DNA of 64,000 nt, taken from the NCBI GenBank assembly GCA_009746045.1, contig RPFO01000130.1, forward strand, positions 2,723,368 to 2,787,367. The letters are read 5' to 3'. Position numbers and translations under genes: made by a program. The notes under the pieces are model-generated. The model was not told the origin of the DNA, ran no database searches, and saw only the letters and a list, made by a program, of their open reading frames with translations. Numbering within the stretch: the stretch's first letter is position 1; the number at the start of each line of letters is the position of its first letter. This document shows, piece by piece, positions 33,993 to 44,161 of this stretch. Source of the stretch: Mesostigma viride (lineage: Eukaryota; Streptophyta; Mesostigmatophyceae; Mesostigmatales; Mesostigmataceae).

Positions 33993-34996
33993 AGTTATTA
34001 TAAATAGTGACGGAACCTTTTTGCCACTTGGGCAATTAGGTCCGTCACTATTTATCCTGCAAAAACCACTCGCCGGACGTATCAATTCCGCGTGTAGTTC
34101 ACGTGAACTACATGCACGCGGAATTGATACCAACGAGTGGTTTCGCCGGATAAATAGTGACGGACCTAATTGCCCAAGTGGCAAAAAGGTCCCGTCACTA
34201 TTTATAACAACTAAAACGTCGTAGTGTGGGGGTCGATATCTATCGTACCGCTGGGGCTACTGCAGTACCGAATCTCGCCTTAACGATATTCCAAGCGGGC
34301 ATATTTTCCCTTCTGGCACCTCCTTGATATTTTCCCTTCTGGCACTTTCGTTTGGCCTATAAGTTCTGGTAATAATTCCTTCCGGTATTCGGAAATACTC
34401 GTGTCACCACAGGGATTCGAACCCCCGACTTACGAGGTCTTAGTTATTATAAATAGTGTCGGAACCTTTTACGTGAACTACATGTGGAATTGATACCGGC
34501 CAGGGGTTTTCGCCGGATAGATAGTGACGGACCTAATTGCCCAAGTGGCAAAAAGGTTCCGTCACTATTTATAATAACTAAGACCTCGTAAGTCGGGGGT
34601 TCGAATCCCTGTGGTGACACGGGTATTTCCAAATACCGGAAGGAATTATTACCAGAAGGCCAAACGAAAGTGCCAGAAAAGAAAATATGCCCGGTTGGAA
34701 TATCGTTAAGGCGAGATTCGGTACTGCAGTAGCCCCAGCGGCACGATAGATATCGACCCCCACACTACGACGTTTTAGTCATTATAAAAAGTGACGGAAC
34801 CTTTTTGCCACTTGGGCATTTAGGTCCGTCACTATTTATCCGGCGAAAACCACTCGCTGGTATCAATTCCGCGTGCATGTAGTTCATGTGAACTTAACGC
34901 GGAATAGATACCGGCGCGAGTGGATTTCGCCGGATAAATAGTGACGGACCTAATTGCCCTAGTGGCAAAAAGGTTCCGTCACTATTTATAATAACT
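33993..34996 (+). mobile_element. Composite foldback element with tRNA-like half
   Basis: Flanked by GCCAT (33988-33992 and 34997-35001). The ends are AGTTATTATAAATAGTGACGG... and its reverse complement. Three palindromic modules of the same family lie at ~33993-34215, ~34439-34581 and ~34777-34996. Each is built on AGTGACGGAACC...GGTTCCGTCACT and has an inner CACTCG...CGAGTG hairpin. Between them, two ~200-base arms (34216-34438 and 34582-34776) are inverted copies of each other. The arms contain GGGGGTTCGAATCCCTG, the T-arm/box-B sequence of a tRNA. No ORF. Non-autonomous; superfamily unknown. Confidence 0.75.
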
Positions 34997-35058
34997 GCCA
35001 TGTTCTTGGACGATATCCTCGAGTCTCTTCGCTTTCATTCGCGAACCATTTAGAGGAA

Positions 35059-37063
35059 ACCTACCTATGAAGTCATGCCACCTATCACGCTATCACCATG
35101 GCTGACGGCGGAGTTCAGATCTTTTGCATCTGAGCCCCAAATTCGGTCAGACCACTTGCATTCGATGCGCCTTTCTAAGACGCACTTGCCAGTATAAACG
35201 GTTACGGCTGCCACGCAGTATAGACAAAGTTACGCACGTGACCAGCTATGACGACTACCAAAGCAAAACGAGGGCTGGAAAAGGAGCTGGCACAGCTTCC
35301 CAGCGCCCAGCCCAACCCTCTCGCCCTCGCCATTGTTCAGCCGCCAGGCTTACCCGCCAACCAGCCGTCTGGGCCTGCCAACCCACCGCCAGCAGCCCCA
35401 TCGCCCAGCGCCTCGCCTGAGCCCAAGAAACCCTGCCACGCTCGCAAATGGCGCCATTTCCTCCCCGGCGACCGAGGATTCTCCCTCACCGGGTGGCAAG
35501 AATTGTCGCCGCAGGAATGCATTGAGGTTCTCCAGTTCCTCGAACAGGAGCGGAAGCTCTTCGTGAAGGGGGCGGCTATTGACTACAATGGAGACATGTC
35601 CTGGCTCTATGCTATGAACGAAGCACAACAACGCCTGGCTATCTTGACCAGCCATTTCCAGCTCCGCCTCATCGACATCACCTGCACGCTCCGCACCCCA
35701 GCCCCCGCACAGCCGGCAGCCCCATCGGCTTCCTCCCTCTGCAAGGATGACATCCGCGCAGTGCTGGAGGAGCACGTGACCTGGCCGCTGGCCGAGCAGC
35801 TGACATCGCTGAACACCACGCTCAACACGGTCGAGGCCCGGGTCTCCAACGTGGAAACCAAGGTCGTCCACAAGCTCCAGCCCCAGTTCACGACGCTGCA
35901 CACCGCGGCGCAAGCTTCGGAAACGCATGCGGCACTTGTCTCTCGCCTTAACCAGGTGGAGGGCAAGTGCGGCGTGCTCCTGAAGAAGCTTGAGGCCATC
36001 ACCGCCCACACCGAGGCCCTGGCCACACAGGTCCCCAAGATAGCGGAGCAGACGGCCACCATTGCATCCCAGCCACCCCGGCAGGATGCTGGCGACCTCC
36101 CGCCGCTCTCCTACGCGGATCTGCTGCGGTCAGCGACCGCCTCCACCACCGACGCCATCGCCACAAAGCTCCAGGAGCTGGAGGACCACCGCCAGGCCCA
36201 GCAACGGGAGGTCACCGACCGCGCTCGCCGCGAGTGCCGAGTGGTGCTACGTCGCTTCCCCCAGAAGCCAGGTGAGACGTCAACCTCTCTTGCTGACGAG
36301 CTCAAGAACCAGCTTCTTACCCTCATGGGCCTGGTAGGTGAGGTAGAACTGCGTGGGTGCCACCGCCTTCCCCACTCACGGGACAAGGCGGCTCCCCCAC
36401 CAGTCCTACTCACCTTCTCCTCCCCTGAGGATAAGCAGCGGTTCCTCTCTCGTCGCAAGCGGTTGCACGACCTCACCTGGACGCTGGATGACGACCTCAC
36501 CCCCGCTCAGCAACAGCAGCGACGCGACCTGTGGCCGGAATACCTCCGCCATAAGCAGGACCCCCAGAAGCCCAAGGTGTACTGGAGGGGCGGGGACCTG
36601 ATGATCAACCACAAGATGTGGACGCCCCCAGCGGGCTAGAATAATTAGCAATAGCCCTAGCTTGTAACCATTGGCGTCACTGCCGCTAAGGCAGCCATGC
36701 CTAGAATGTTGCCGAGCTGTGCCAACACACCTAGTCACGTGCCGCCAACGCACGGTACACAACCAGCCATAGCCTTAGCCTAGTCCTAGTACAGCCATGC
36801 TACGCCCTGGCTATGTTCAGATTACTTGCCCACGCTCCTTGCTATGATATGCTCACATGGGTCTTATTGCACCCACAGTTTGCCGGATCGTTAGCCTGTC
36901 CTTTTAGCTAGCCGCGCCCGATTGCAGCTGTGGCATGCCTTTGGCATGAAGGAGACTGGGGGTCTCTGCCCTTTCTCCTGTAGTGCACACACAGGGATTA
37001 AAAGCACTTCGGTGCTCCGTGACTCCCCAACGGGAGCACGAGTTTAATTAATTAATTAATTAA
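35059..37063 (+). mobile_element. Complete ORF1-only non-LTR retroposon, 2.0 kb
   Basis: Bounded by a 10-base duplication TTTAGAGGAA (35049-35058 and 37064-37073). Layout: ~190 base 5' UTR with the family motif CATGGCTGACGGCGGAG, one intact ORF (35248-36639), a ~400 base 3' UTR with an AGCACTTCGGTGCT hairpin near 37000, and a (TTAA)n tail at 37044-37066. There is no RT ORF between the ORF1 stop and the tail. The clean target duplication shows that it moved as this 2 kb unit and is not a deletion made afterwards. Comparable in design to mammalian HAL1 (half-L1) elements. Confidence 0.85.
35248..36639 (+). CDS. L1-ORF1p-like RNA-binding protein, intact
   Basis: 463 residues. The N-terminal ~80 residues are proline/alanine-rich and disordered. 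A small domain with GDRGFSLTGWQELSPQECIEVL follows (~70-150). A coiled coil runs ~175-280 (heptads in LNTTLNTVEARVSNVETKV and VSRLNQVEGK). An RRM-like segment lies at ~325-405 (RRECRVVLRRFPQKPG ... GCHRLPHSRDKAAPPPVLLTF ... EDKQRFLSRRKRL). The C-terminal domain is DDDLTPAQQQQRRDLWPEYL ... KVYWRGGDLMINHKMW. Coiled coil, RRM and CTD in this order match ORF1p of L1-type LINEs, which forms trimers, coats the element RNA and acts as a nucleic-acid chaperone. No zinc knuckle was seen. Start: first ATG of the long open frame. It stands alone, without ORF2. Confidence 0.8.
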   Translation: MTTTKAKRGLEKELAQLPSAQPNPLALAIVQPPGLPANQPSGPANPPPAAPSPSASPEPKKPCHARKWRHFLPGDRGFSLTGWQELSPQECIEVLQFLEQERKLFVKGAAIDYNGDMSWLYAMNEAQQRLAILTSHFQLRLIDITCTLRTPAPAQPAAPSASSLCKDDIRAVLEEHVTWPLAEQLTSLNTTLNTVEARVSNVETKVVHKLQPQFTTLHTAAQASETHAALVSRLNQVEGKCGVLLKKLEAITAHTEALATQVPKIAEQTATIASQPPRQDAGDLPPLSYADLLRSATASTTDAIATKLQELEDHRQAQQREVTDRARRECRVVLRRFPQKPGETSTSLADELKNQLLTLMGLVGEVELRGCHRLPHSRDKAAPPPVLLTFSSPEDKQRFLSRRKRLHDLTWTLDDDLTPAQQQQRRDLWPEYLRHKQDPQKPKVYWRGGDLMINHKMWTPPAG

Positions 37064-37497
37064 TTTAGAGGAAGTCCCAGAGGTCTCGGACATCATGCGG
37101 GACAATCAGTTGTCCGCGCGACGGGCCAAGCTTTCCAGACTGTCGGGGCGCATGCAGTGTGCCCTTCCTTGGGCACCTGCTATCCGCACGCGCGGGGTCG
37201 CTAGGTACGATCTCAAGAAGGTACAGACTTGGCCTGCCCCGACCAACGTTAGTTAGGTGCGCAGCTTTCTCAGCATGGCATCTTACTACCATCGCTTCAT
37301 TCCTCGATTCGCCACCCTGTCAGCCCCTCTCAACAATCTGATGAAGAAGAAGACACCTTGGTTTTGGAACGCTGAGTGTCAGAGTCCATTGCATGAGTTT
37401 CGAGTGCCGATGAGCGACTTCTCATTGGCAGCTCCTGTGCTGGCTGGCCTCCCCGACCCCTCTTTGGGGTACGTGGTTGCCTCGGATGCTAGCTAGT

Positions 37498-38657
37498 AAG
37501 GTGGCGATAGTAGGAGGTGACATGTTGATGCAGGATTTTGGTAATGGCCTTCAGCCGATAGAGTATGTCTCACTAGGACGATGATTGCAGCTGAGGCGCA
37601 ACAACCCCGTACATCAGCAAGAGCCAGGCGACCTCTACCACTAGTAACCACCATCACCACCAAGCTCCAGGACTGCTGGAGGACAACAAGCGCCGCGAGA
37701 CTGCTGAATGCGACCGTCGCCGCTGCATGCCGGGTACTCATCCTCAGGCGCTTCGACAAGCAGCCGGGGGGGAGACCCCACTGACTACCTTGCCGACAAG
37801 CTGAAGAACCAGCTCTTAGCTCGCATTGATTGCGCTGAGGTACGACCCTGCAGGGCGCCTACCACCTGCCCCTTCCACGGGACAAGGCCGGGCCTCCTCC
37901 AGTGGTCCTTACCTTCAGCGACATCGCAGCCAGTGTGAGGTTCCTCTCTCGCCGCAAGAAGCAGGCGCGCACCACCTGGTTGCATGACGGCGACCTGACG
38001 CCGGTAGCCCAGCAGCAGCAACGCCGCGACCAGCCGCCCGAATATATCCGCCACAAGACCAGCCCCGAGAAGCCCCAGGTGTACTGGCGGGGCGGGGACC
38101 TTTATGTAAACAACAAACAGTCTGTGGACGCCCCCCAGGTCTCCCCCAGAATAGATTCTAGCCAGCTGTCTAGACGAGGGCAATCGACATTAAGCTTTAT
38201 AGACATTAGTTATAGCATCATTGACTTAACTAATTGCCATGTATTATACTCCAGCATATTATACTGATCTAGTGATCTAGCCCCAGCAGGTTTAGAGTGG
38301 CATGAACGCAATCAGACCTTAGCCCACCCATGGCTCATCATGGCCCTTCGCCTTTAAGCCTTTAAGCCTTAGCAGACGCCCGTTTCGAGCCCACCTCACC
38401 TTTCTAATTGCTTCAGCCTACCTCTGGTATTATTATGGTTGTATTGTACCCTCATGCAGTGATGCGCCCCGGCCCCGTGCTGTGGATAGAGCGCTCTGTG
38501 GTGGCCTGTCCCCTGACTGGTGGCATGGTGAGAGAACGGAAGCTAGGCCGCGCCCTCCTCCCAGTCCTTCACATTGTATACAGGGGTTGAAGGTTCCTCT
38601 ACTTTGTATTGGCACCCGCGTACGTGACGCAGTCACGTGATAATATTAGTTAATTAA
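37498..38657 (+). mobile_element. Partial ORF1-type retroposon copy 2, 5'-truncated
   Basis: Carries decayed ORF1 C-terminal sequence. It includes RVLILRRFDKQPG, then (37902-38150) VLTFSDIAASVRFLSRRKK, DGDLTPVAQQQQRRDQPPEYIRHK and KPQVYWRGGDLYVNNK, clearly homologous to the C-terminal domain at 36400-36630 but shifted between frames. A ~500 base 3' UTR follows, ending in an ACGTGACGCAGTCACGT hairpin (38622-38638) and TTAGTTAATTAATT tail (38646-38658). This 3' end matches that of the RT-bearing LINE at 31067-31111. Confidence 0.7.
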
Positions 38658-38854
38658 TTCAGGTTGCAATGCAGTGTAAAAAGATTTGACGAATATTTTC
38701 CGAATAATCTAAAGATTTAGTGTTTTGGCCTCTTCCAAATGAGAGCCATGGGGGCAACTGGGCACATAAGGATTTTGTTCTCAATTATGCCTTGGCAAGG
38801 GAGTCTCAGAGTTCTCACCTGGCAGCTGGTCGAAGTACTTGACTTTGACGTTGT
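38658..38854 (+). other. Unassigned stretch between retroposon copies
   Basis: About 200 bases, possibly more of the Ty3-like fossil; no motif is recognisable. Confidence 0.3.
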
Positions 38855-40668
38855 CACGAGCCACGAGCCACGAGCCACAAGCCACGAGCCACGAGGTGGC
38901 CATGGCTGACGGCGGAGCTCATAACTTTCACGTTTGGGCACTAAATTTGGCCGTGAATATCACAATATGGCTTCGTCTTTATAACTAATTGAGGCACACG
39001 CTGATATATTTTCCCGAAGCAATCACGCAATATAATGGCGAGCAAACGCTCCTCCGTGCAACGCAGCCTGGCGGCTGCACTAAGCCCTGAAAATACCTCT
39101 GCAGCTCCGGCTGGAGCTTCGCCCTCCGGCCCAGAAGGCGGCGGTGCCACTACTAAGCCAAGGCTGCCCTATAGTAGTGGTCGCCCAGCCCACCGGGCTC
39201 GCATCGCCCGCAGCGTCACCTGAGCCCAAGCGAAGTAGCCCTGCCGAGCCGAACCGGGACGAGTTCGACTTTGACGCGCCCAGCCAGCCTGGCTTTTTTT
39301 ACAAGCTCAACCACAACAGCCTCATGGTCTATACGTGTTCTGGGGATCGTACGCCTCGCTTACTGAACTGTGCAAGCAGCTCTTCCACCAGGGTCGCCTC
39401 GGCAAAGCCTTTTCTAGGAAACGCCCATACGAATACATCCCGTCACTGCCTCTCGCCCCAAACTGCAGATTATTATACGCCCTCTTCTCGATCCCTCCTT
39501 GGACGCTCCATCGAGGATCGAGCTCTGGCCCCCCAAGCCCCTCACCACTGACTAATTTGACCGAATCCTCCATCCGCTCACTCCTTAAATTGAGGCCCTC
39601 GCGCAGCACGTGGCCCCCCTCGCTGCAGACATGTGGCAGCAATCGGCAGCACGCTGGCTGCCGTCGGAGCTCCCTCTCCTCTCCAGCATCTCCACCGCCA
39701 CCTCCACCCTCCTCGCCTCCTCCACCGCCACCACCCCCACCGGCACCGACACGTACCATCACCGCCCAGCTCCGCGACATCGACCAGCGCCTCCAGGACA
39801 ATGCCATCGCCATCGAGTGCCTGCAAAACACCACAGGCGGCTCACCGCCCAGCTAGGCGGTGAAGGACATTGCCGCCAAGCCAGCCCCCGCTGGCCCGGC
39901 AGGCGATGCTCCTCGATCCCACCGGCCAGACCTGGGCGGACATGCTGAAGCACCACACCACCTCCACCACCTCCGCCGTCGCAGCACCGGCAGCTCCAGC
40001 AGCAGACGCTCGACCTCCGCGAGGAGGCAGAGCTCGACAACTTAGCGCAGCCGTCATCGTCAAGAACTTCGACCTGCATGGTGGAAGGTGAGAACTCCGT
40101 GAAGCTTGCACAGGGCGCGTTTGAGAAAGAAATCCTTGGACGCATGGGCCTCATTGGTGAGATCAAGCTGGACGCCCACCGCCTTCCCCGCTCGCGGGGC
40201 AAGACGGGGGCGCCTCCTCTGCTGCTCATCTTTGAGAACCCGGCGGACAAGATCAGTCGTTCCTCAGACGCCGCAAGCGGCTCGAGAGGACTCACTACAC
40301 TTTGGATGACGACTTGACCCTGGCGCAGCAACAACGGCAACGGTAGCTATGGCCGACCTTATATTAGTACCTCCAGCTCCGGCAGCTAGACCGCGGCGGG
40401 GAAGCTGGTGTACTGGAACGGGGGGCGGCCATCTACTACGTCGGCCACAAGCCCTGGCAAGCGACCCCCGCTGCCCCAGCACCTCCAGCCACCCCCGCTT
40501 AGGGGACCATAACAGTAGTATAGTAGTGTAGCTAGTAAGGCCTAGCCAATGTGGCCTGTACATGTACGCCAATTATGGGCCCCATACCAGCTCTGACATG
40601 AATTAGCATGTACATGTGTGCCTATGATGAGCCCCATGCACCCGATGATTAATTAATTAAATAAATAA
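38855..40668 (+). mobile_element. ORF1-type retroposon copy 3, decayed
   Basis: Starts with six CACGAGC heptamers (38855-38896), then GCCATGGCTGACGGCGGAGC and a 5' UTR. An ORF1-like start at 39035 (MASKRSSVQRSLAAALSPEN) and blocks homologous to the intact protein follow: a proline/serine linker, a coiled-coil remnant and IGEIKLDAHRLPRSRGKTGAPPLLLIFENPADK (~40150-40250). The copy has several frameshifts and stops. The tail is TGATTAATTAATTAAATAAATAATTCATT (40646-40672). Confidence 0.7.
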
Positions 40669-40995
40669 TTCATTAATTGAACTCGTGCTCCCGTTGGGGA
40701 GTCACGGAGCACTGAGGTGCTTTTAATCCCGCAGTGTGTGTGCACAACAGGAAGAAAGGGCAGAGACCCCCTTTCTCCTTCATGATGCCAGAGGCATGCC
40801 ACAGCCGCTGCAATCGGACACGTTAGACGATCCGGCAAGTTCTGTGGGTGCAATATGACCCATGTGAGCTGCCATATCATAACAAGGAGCGTGGGCAAGT
40901 AATCTGAACATAGCCAGGACGTAGCATGGCTGTACGTACAAGGACTAAGCTAAGGCTATGGCTGGTTGTGTACCGTGTACGTGTTAGCGGTGCAC
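40669..40995 (-). mobile_element. Inverted 3' UTR fragment of the ORF1-type retroposon
   Basis: Reverse complement of ~36735-37045. It includes the AGCACTGAGGTGCT hairpin, CAACGGGAGCACGAGTT, and the GCTACGTCC/CATAGCC text further on. Only the 3' end is present, so it is a 5'-truncated insertion on the minus strand, tail against tail with copy 3. Confidence 0.75.
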
Positions 40996-41353
40996 GTGAC
41001 CCGAATCATGATGCCAAGCATTATTTCGTCATGCCGTGACCATGCAGACGAGAGTCGCTCTCTGCATGCTGAGACGCCACGCGCCCTAGCCATTGTTTAG
41101 CTATGATCATCTTCCACCCCATGCCAGGCCTTTTTAGGTATGATACATGATTCCTGGTGGTGCAGGTGCATTTCCTGCACCCAGAGCTTGTGTAGTTTAC
41201 ACCCTATACCCTTGCAGGAAGTAGCCTAGAATATATTACAAGCCATATATGCCCCGGCCTTCGCAGGGATATGTGCTACATATACTCCCAACGGAGTTAT
41301 GCTCATTAATTAATTAATTAATTAATTAATTAATTAATTAGTTAATTAATTAA
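40996..41353 (+). mobile_element. 3' UTR fragment with long (TTAA)n tail
   Basis: Resembles 63300-63591: GAGAGTCGCTCTCTGC, ATGATCATCTTCCACCCCATG, GGTGGTGCAGGTGC, CAGGGATATGTGCTACAT, TACTCCCAACGGAGTTATGCT. It ends in about 48 bases of ATTA repeats (41306-41353). A 5'-truncated insertion of a second subfamily. Confidence 0.75.
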
Positions 41354-42690
41354 TGACGTTGTGGTTGCGATTGTCGAGCTCGGCCTCCTCGCGGAGGTCG
41401 AGCGTAAGACTGTTGCTTGATCGAGCTATGCAGTGATGGTGATGCATGGTTCAGCAGCATGGTGCATGGCCCACTGGTCTGGTTGGGAGGTGCATGCATG
41501 ATCGCCCGAGCTGGGCCAGCGGGGGCTAATTGCCTGGCGGCAATGTCCTTTGTACCGCCTGGGTAATGAGGCCTGCAGTAATATTTCAGTGCAGGCACTC
41601 GATGGCGATGGCGCTGCATGTGACTCCTTGACTCGCTTGTCAGCGAGCTCGAGAAGCTGCATGGTGGGTGGTCATGGCGGTGGTGACACTGGTGCCTGGT
41701 GCATCAATGGTGGTGGCGGTGGAGGTGGAGGCAAGGAGGGTGGCCACAGGAAGCATGCCGGCGCCGGTGGTGCCGGCAACTTGTGGAGAGGAGAGGGAGT
41801 TCGCGGCAGCCAGCATGCCCTTCCATGCATGGCTGCACATCTGCAGCGAGGCCGGGGGTCAGTGACGAACGTGCTGCTCATTCGAAGGCCTCCTTCATGA
41901 GGAGAGGGAAGAGCCCGGCGGCAGCCAGCGTACGTGCCTCCCATGGCCGCCACATCTGCAGCAAGGGGGGTCAAGTGCTGCATGCTCAAGGCCTCCTTCA
42001 ATGAGGATGGCGCGAAAGATGTCGTCTGGGTCATGAGGGTACGTGGAGGCAAAGCCGATCTTGGCGTCGGAGCGCCCGAGGACCTAGGGGGAGGACGATA
42101 ATATGCTGAAGGTGGTGCCGGTGCAGCGCGTCAGCATTGCAGCCTGACTGAAAGGTGCCCCCCCCCCTCAGTGGCATGTGATGGTGGGTTTCATGGCGGT
42201 GGAGGTTGATGCACAAATTCATTGAAAGCGTGGCAATTTGCATACGTCTCGTCAAAAGGGCGTGCAGCAGGTCACTCGGACCTAATTGCTGCCAAAAGCG
42301 GGCGTCGGTTAATTCAAAATCGTAAAAAGGCAGGACCGTCGGCTGCGCTCAGGCCAGGCCGAAGAAGGGGGCGAGTGTACCACTAAAGCTTAGGAAGTGG
42401 TATACCTGGCTGCCTAATCCAGGCCAGCCAGGCGGCGGAACTCTAGGCGGAGATTCATGCGTAGCCTTCGGGGCTCAGTGAAGCCTGCCGCCAGCTGGCT
42501 GCGCTTCGTCAACTAGGTGTGTTTAAGCAGTTGTCATAATATTGCGTATAGCTTCGGGAAAATATATCAGCGTGTGCTTCTTAGAAAGACGAAGCGCGAT
42601 AGTCACCGCAAAATTTTGGTATTTAACGTGAAAGTTATGGGCGCCACTGTCATCCATGGCTATCTCGTGGCTCGTGGCTCGTGGCTCGTA
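41354..42690 (-). mobile_element. ORF1-type retroposon copy 4, minus strand, decayed
   Basis: Minus strand. The 5' end is at the right, with CACGAGC heptamers (42664-42689) and the 5' UTR text ATAACTTTCACGTTAAATACC. Decayed ORF1 follows: disordered part, CRRALPSPHEGG, then LREEAELDN-like sequence next to 41354. The 3' part is missing and the sequence runs directly into the (TTAA)n tail of the neighbouring fragment. No intact frame. Confidence 0.55.
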
Positions 42691-42754
42691 GTGTGTAGCC
42701 ATGGATGTATGCCATGCGTAGTTGTGTAGCCATGTATGAATGCCCTCAACATAT
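42691..42754 (+). other. Flank with target site of copia-like copy 3
   Basis: Contains GTAGCCATG repeats and ends in CATAT (42750-42754), the left target duplication of the copia-like element. Confidence 0.6.
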
Positions 42755-43371
42755 AGTTGTAAGAGTGAGGATGCCACGAATTCCGCCATGGTTCTTGCAG
42801 GAAGTTGCCTTTATTAATAACAAGGAAACACAGACGTAAGTCACGTCACTTCCAAGACTGCACGCAGCACAGGCGACAGGGTCGCAGTGCCAAGAGAACG
42901 TGCACGCAAGAACTAGCGTCCCGGTGCGACCAAGTCACACATATAGGTTGTTAGGGACGCGTCCAAGTATTCAGCTGTACTGTCACAGCTGAACTGTCAA
43001 TCAATTGATTACACAGACTCTGGCACGCCTTTGGCGCGCAGATCTATCAATTGTCCATACGGCTAGTCCTGTGGACCTATCCGTACACTACTCAGCATCA
43101 ATTGTCTCATAGGTCCTGGCGCGCTACAGCACGCCTACCTATCAATTGACCATCAAGTCCTGTACAAGTCCTGTCAACGTCCTGCGGACTATCAAAGTGA
43201 CACTTGTACATCCTGTGTCCGTACGCGCCCACAGTGGCGCGCCGGGTACTGTCGGCACAGCCTAGGAAACGTCATAACTTTTACGTTCCTTAACCAAATG
43301 AGGCGTTCAAGGTGCCGTTGGAAAGAGCGTAACAATCTCTATCCATCTAACGTAAATCCTTTACGTTAACT
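42755..43371 (-). repeat. 3' LTR of copia-like copy 3
   Basis: 617 bases starting AGTTGTAAGAGTGAGG and ending ACGTTAACT. It belongs with 50606-51222 to a slightly different subtype from the LTRs of copy 1 (GTAAGAGTGAG versus GTGAGGGTAAG). Confidence 0.92.
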
Positions 43372-43508
43372 CCAATCCCTTCTTTTCTTTAGGGATCACA
43401 TCCCCTGCCAGGGACTCTTGAAGTAGCTTGAAATGTCCTTCACTCCAGCTTGAAGCTTGAACAGATGTCTTTAATGGCCATTGCCATTCCCCCAGCCTTT
43501 TCTTTTAA

Positions 43509-44161
43509 GGGGACTCGTCACCAAAACACCAAAAAATCAATAAAAATTCAAAACTCTCATTAAACCTATGCAAACAGTGCCCAAAAGTGATTGGGGACAC
43601 AAAGTAGCATTTATGACGATTTGTCGTGCACTTACTAGGGGTACTACCCCTGGCATGTGGCTAAAAATAGCACAAGACGCTAAACCGTTCTTGCCGCCCA
43701 ACGGTCAATAGGAGCATCTGTTTGACCTGCCCATACATTCCAAACGAGTTCCCCCTCTCCTCGACCGTTTGAGCTACTAACATGGGTCGGCGGGGCAGGT
43801 TTGTGAGAGTTATTAATTTTCCCGCGAAAAAAGACCGTATTTTGGCGGGAAAATTAATAACTCTCACAAACCTGACCCGCTGAACCATGTTAGTAACTCA
43901 AACGGTCGAGGAGAGGGGGAACTTGTTTGGAATGTATGGGCAGGTCAATCAGATGCTCCTATGGACCGTGGCGTGGCAAAAACGGTTTAGCGTCTTGTGC
44001 TATTTTTAGCCAAATGCCGGGGGTAATACCCCAAGTAAGTGCACGACAAATCGTCATAAATGCTACTTTGGGTCCCCAAACCCATTTGGGCATTGTTCGC
44101 ATAGGTTTAATGTGAGTTTTGAATTTTTATTGATTTTTTGGTGTTTTGGTGACGAGTCCCC
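43509..44161 (+). mobile_element. 653-bp TTAA-flanked palindromic MITE inside the copia-like copy
   Basis: Flanked by TTAA (43505-43508 and 44162-44165). The empty site is visible in the other copies as CTTTTAAGGAACTGG (7287, 14506). The ends are GGGGACTCGTCACCAAAACACC and its exact reverse complement. The two arms pair over almost their whole ~320 bases around a centre near 43835. No ORF. TTAA duplication and GGGGAC ends suggest a piggyBac-type non-autonomous element related to 27701-29985. Confidence 0.85.

Larger units (their letters stand above)
32951..37497 (+). pseudogene. Ty3-like reverse transcriptase fossil, split by two insertions
   Basis: Plus-strand pieces occur at ~33060-33992, 34997-35058 and 37064-37497. 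They show the ordered motifs of a Ty3 RT: LAELKKILSSLLALEPGLIEQSNSPYSAGVLLVPKPNG, TDYRKINAIT, YPSPRIDDIFAKVQGATYFTV, a FLDDIL box, FLGHLLSARAG, then FLSMASYYHRFI, SAPLNNLMKK and SDAS of the RNase H join. No LTRs, Gag or integrase were recognised around it. It is old or heavily damaged, with several breaks besides the two insertions (33993-34996 foldback and 35059-37063 retroposon). Treated as a fossil. Confidence 0.75.

Noticed and set aside
34380-34620. tRNA gene near GGTTCGAATCC
   Set aside because: Only the T-arm half is present, in two inverted arms of a foldback element; no acceptor or D-arm partner.
35350-36062. 219- and 151-codon minus-strand frames
   Set aside because: Shadows of the intact plus-strand ORF1-like gene, caused by its high third-position GC.
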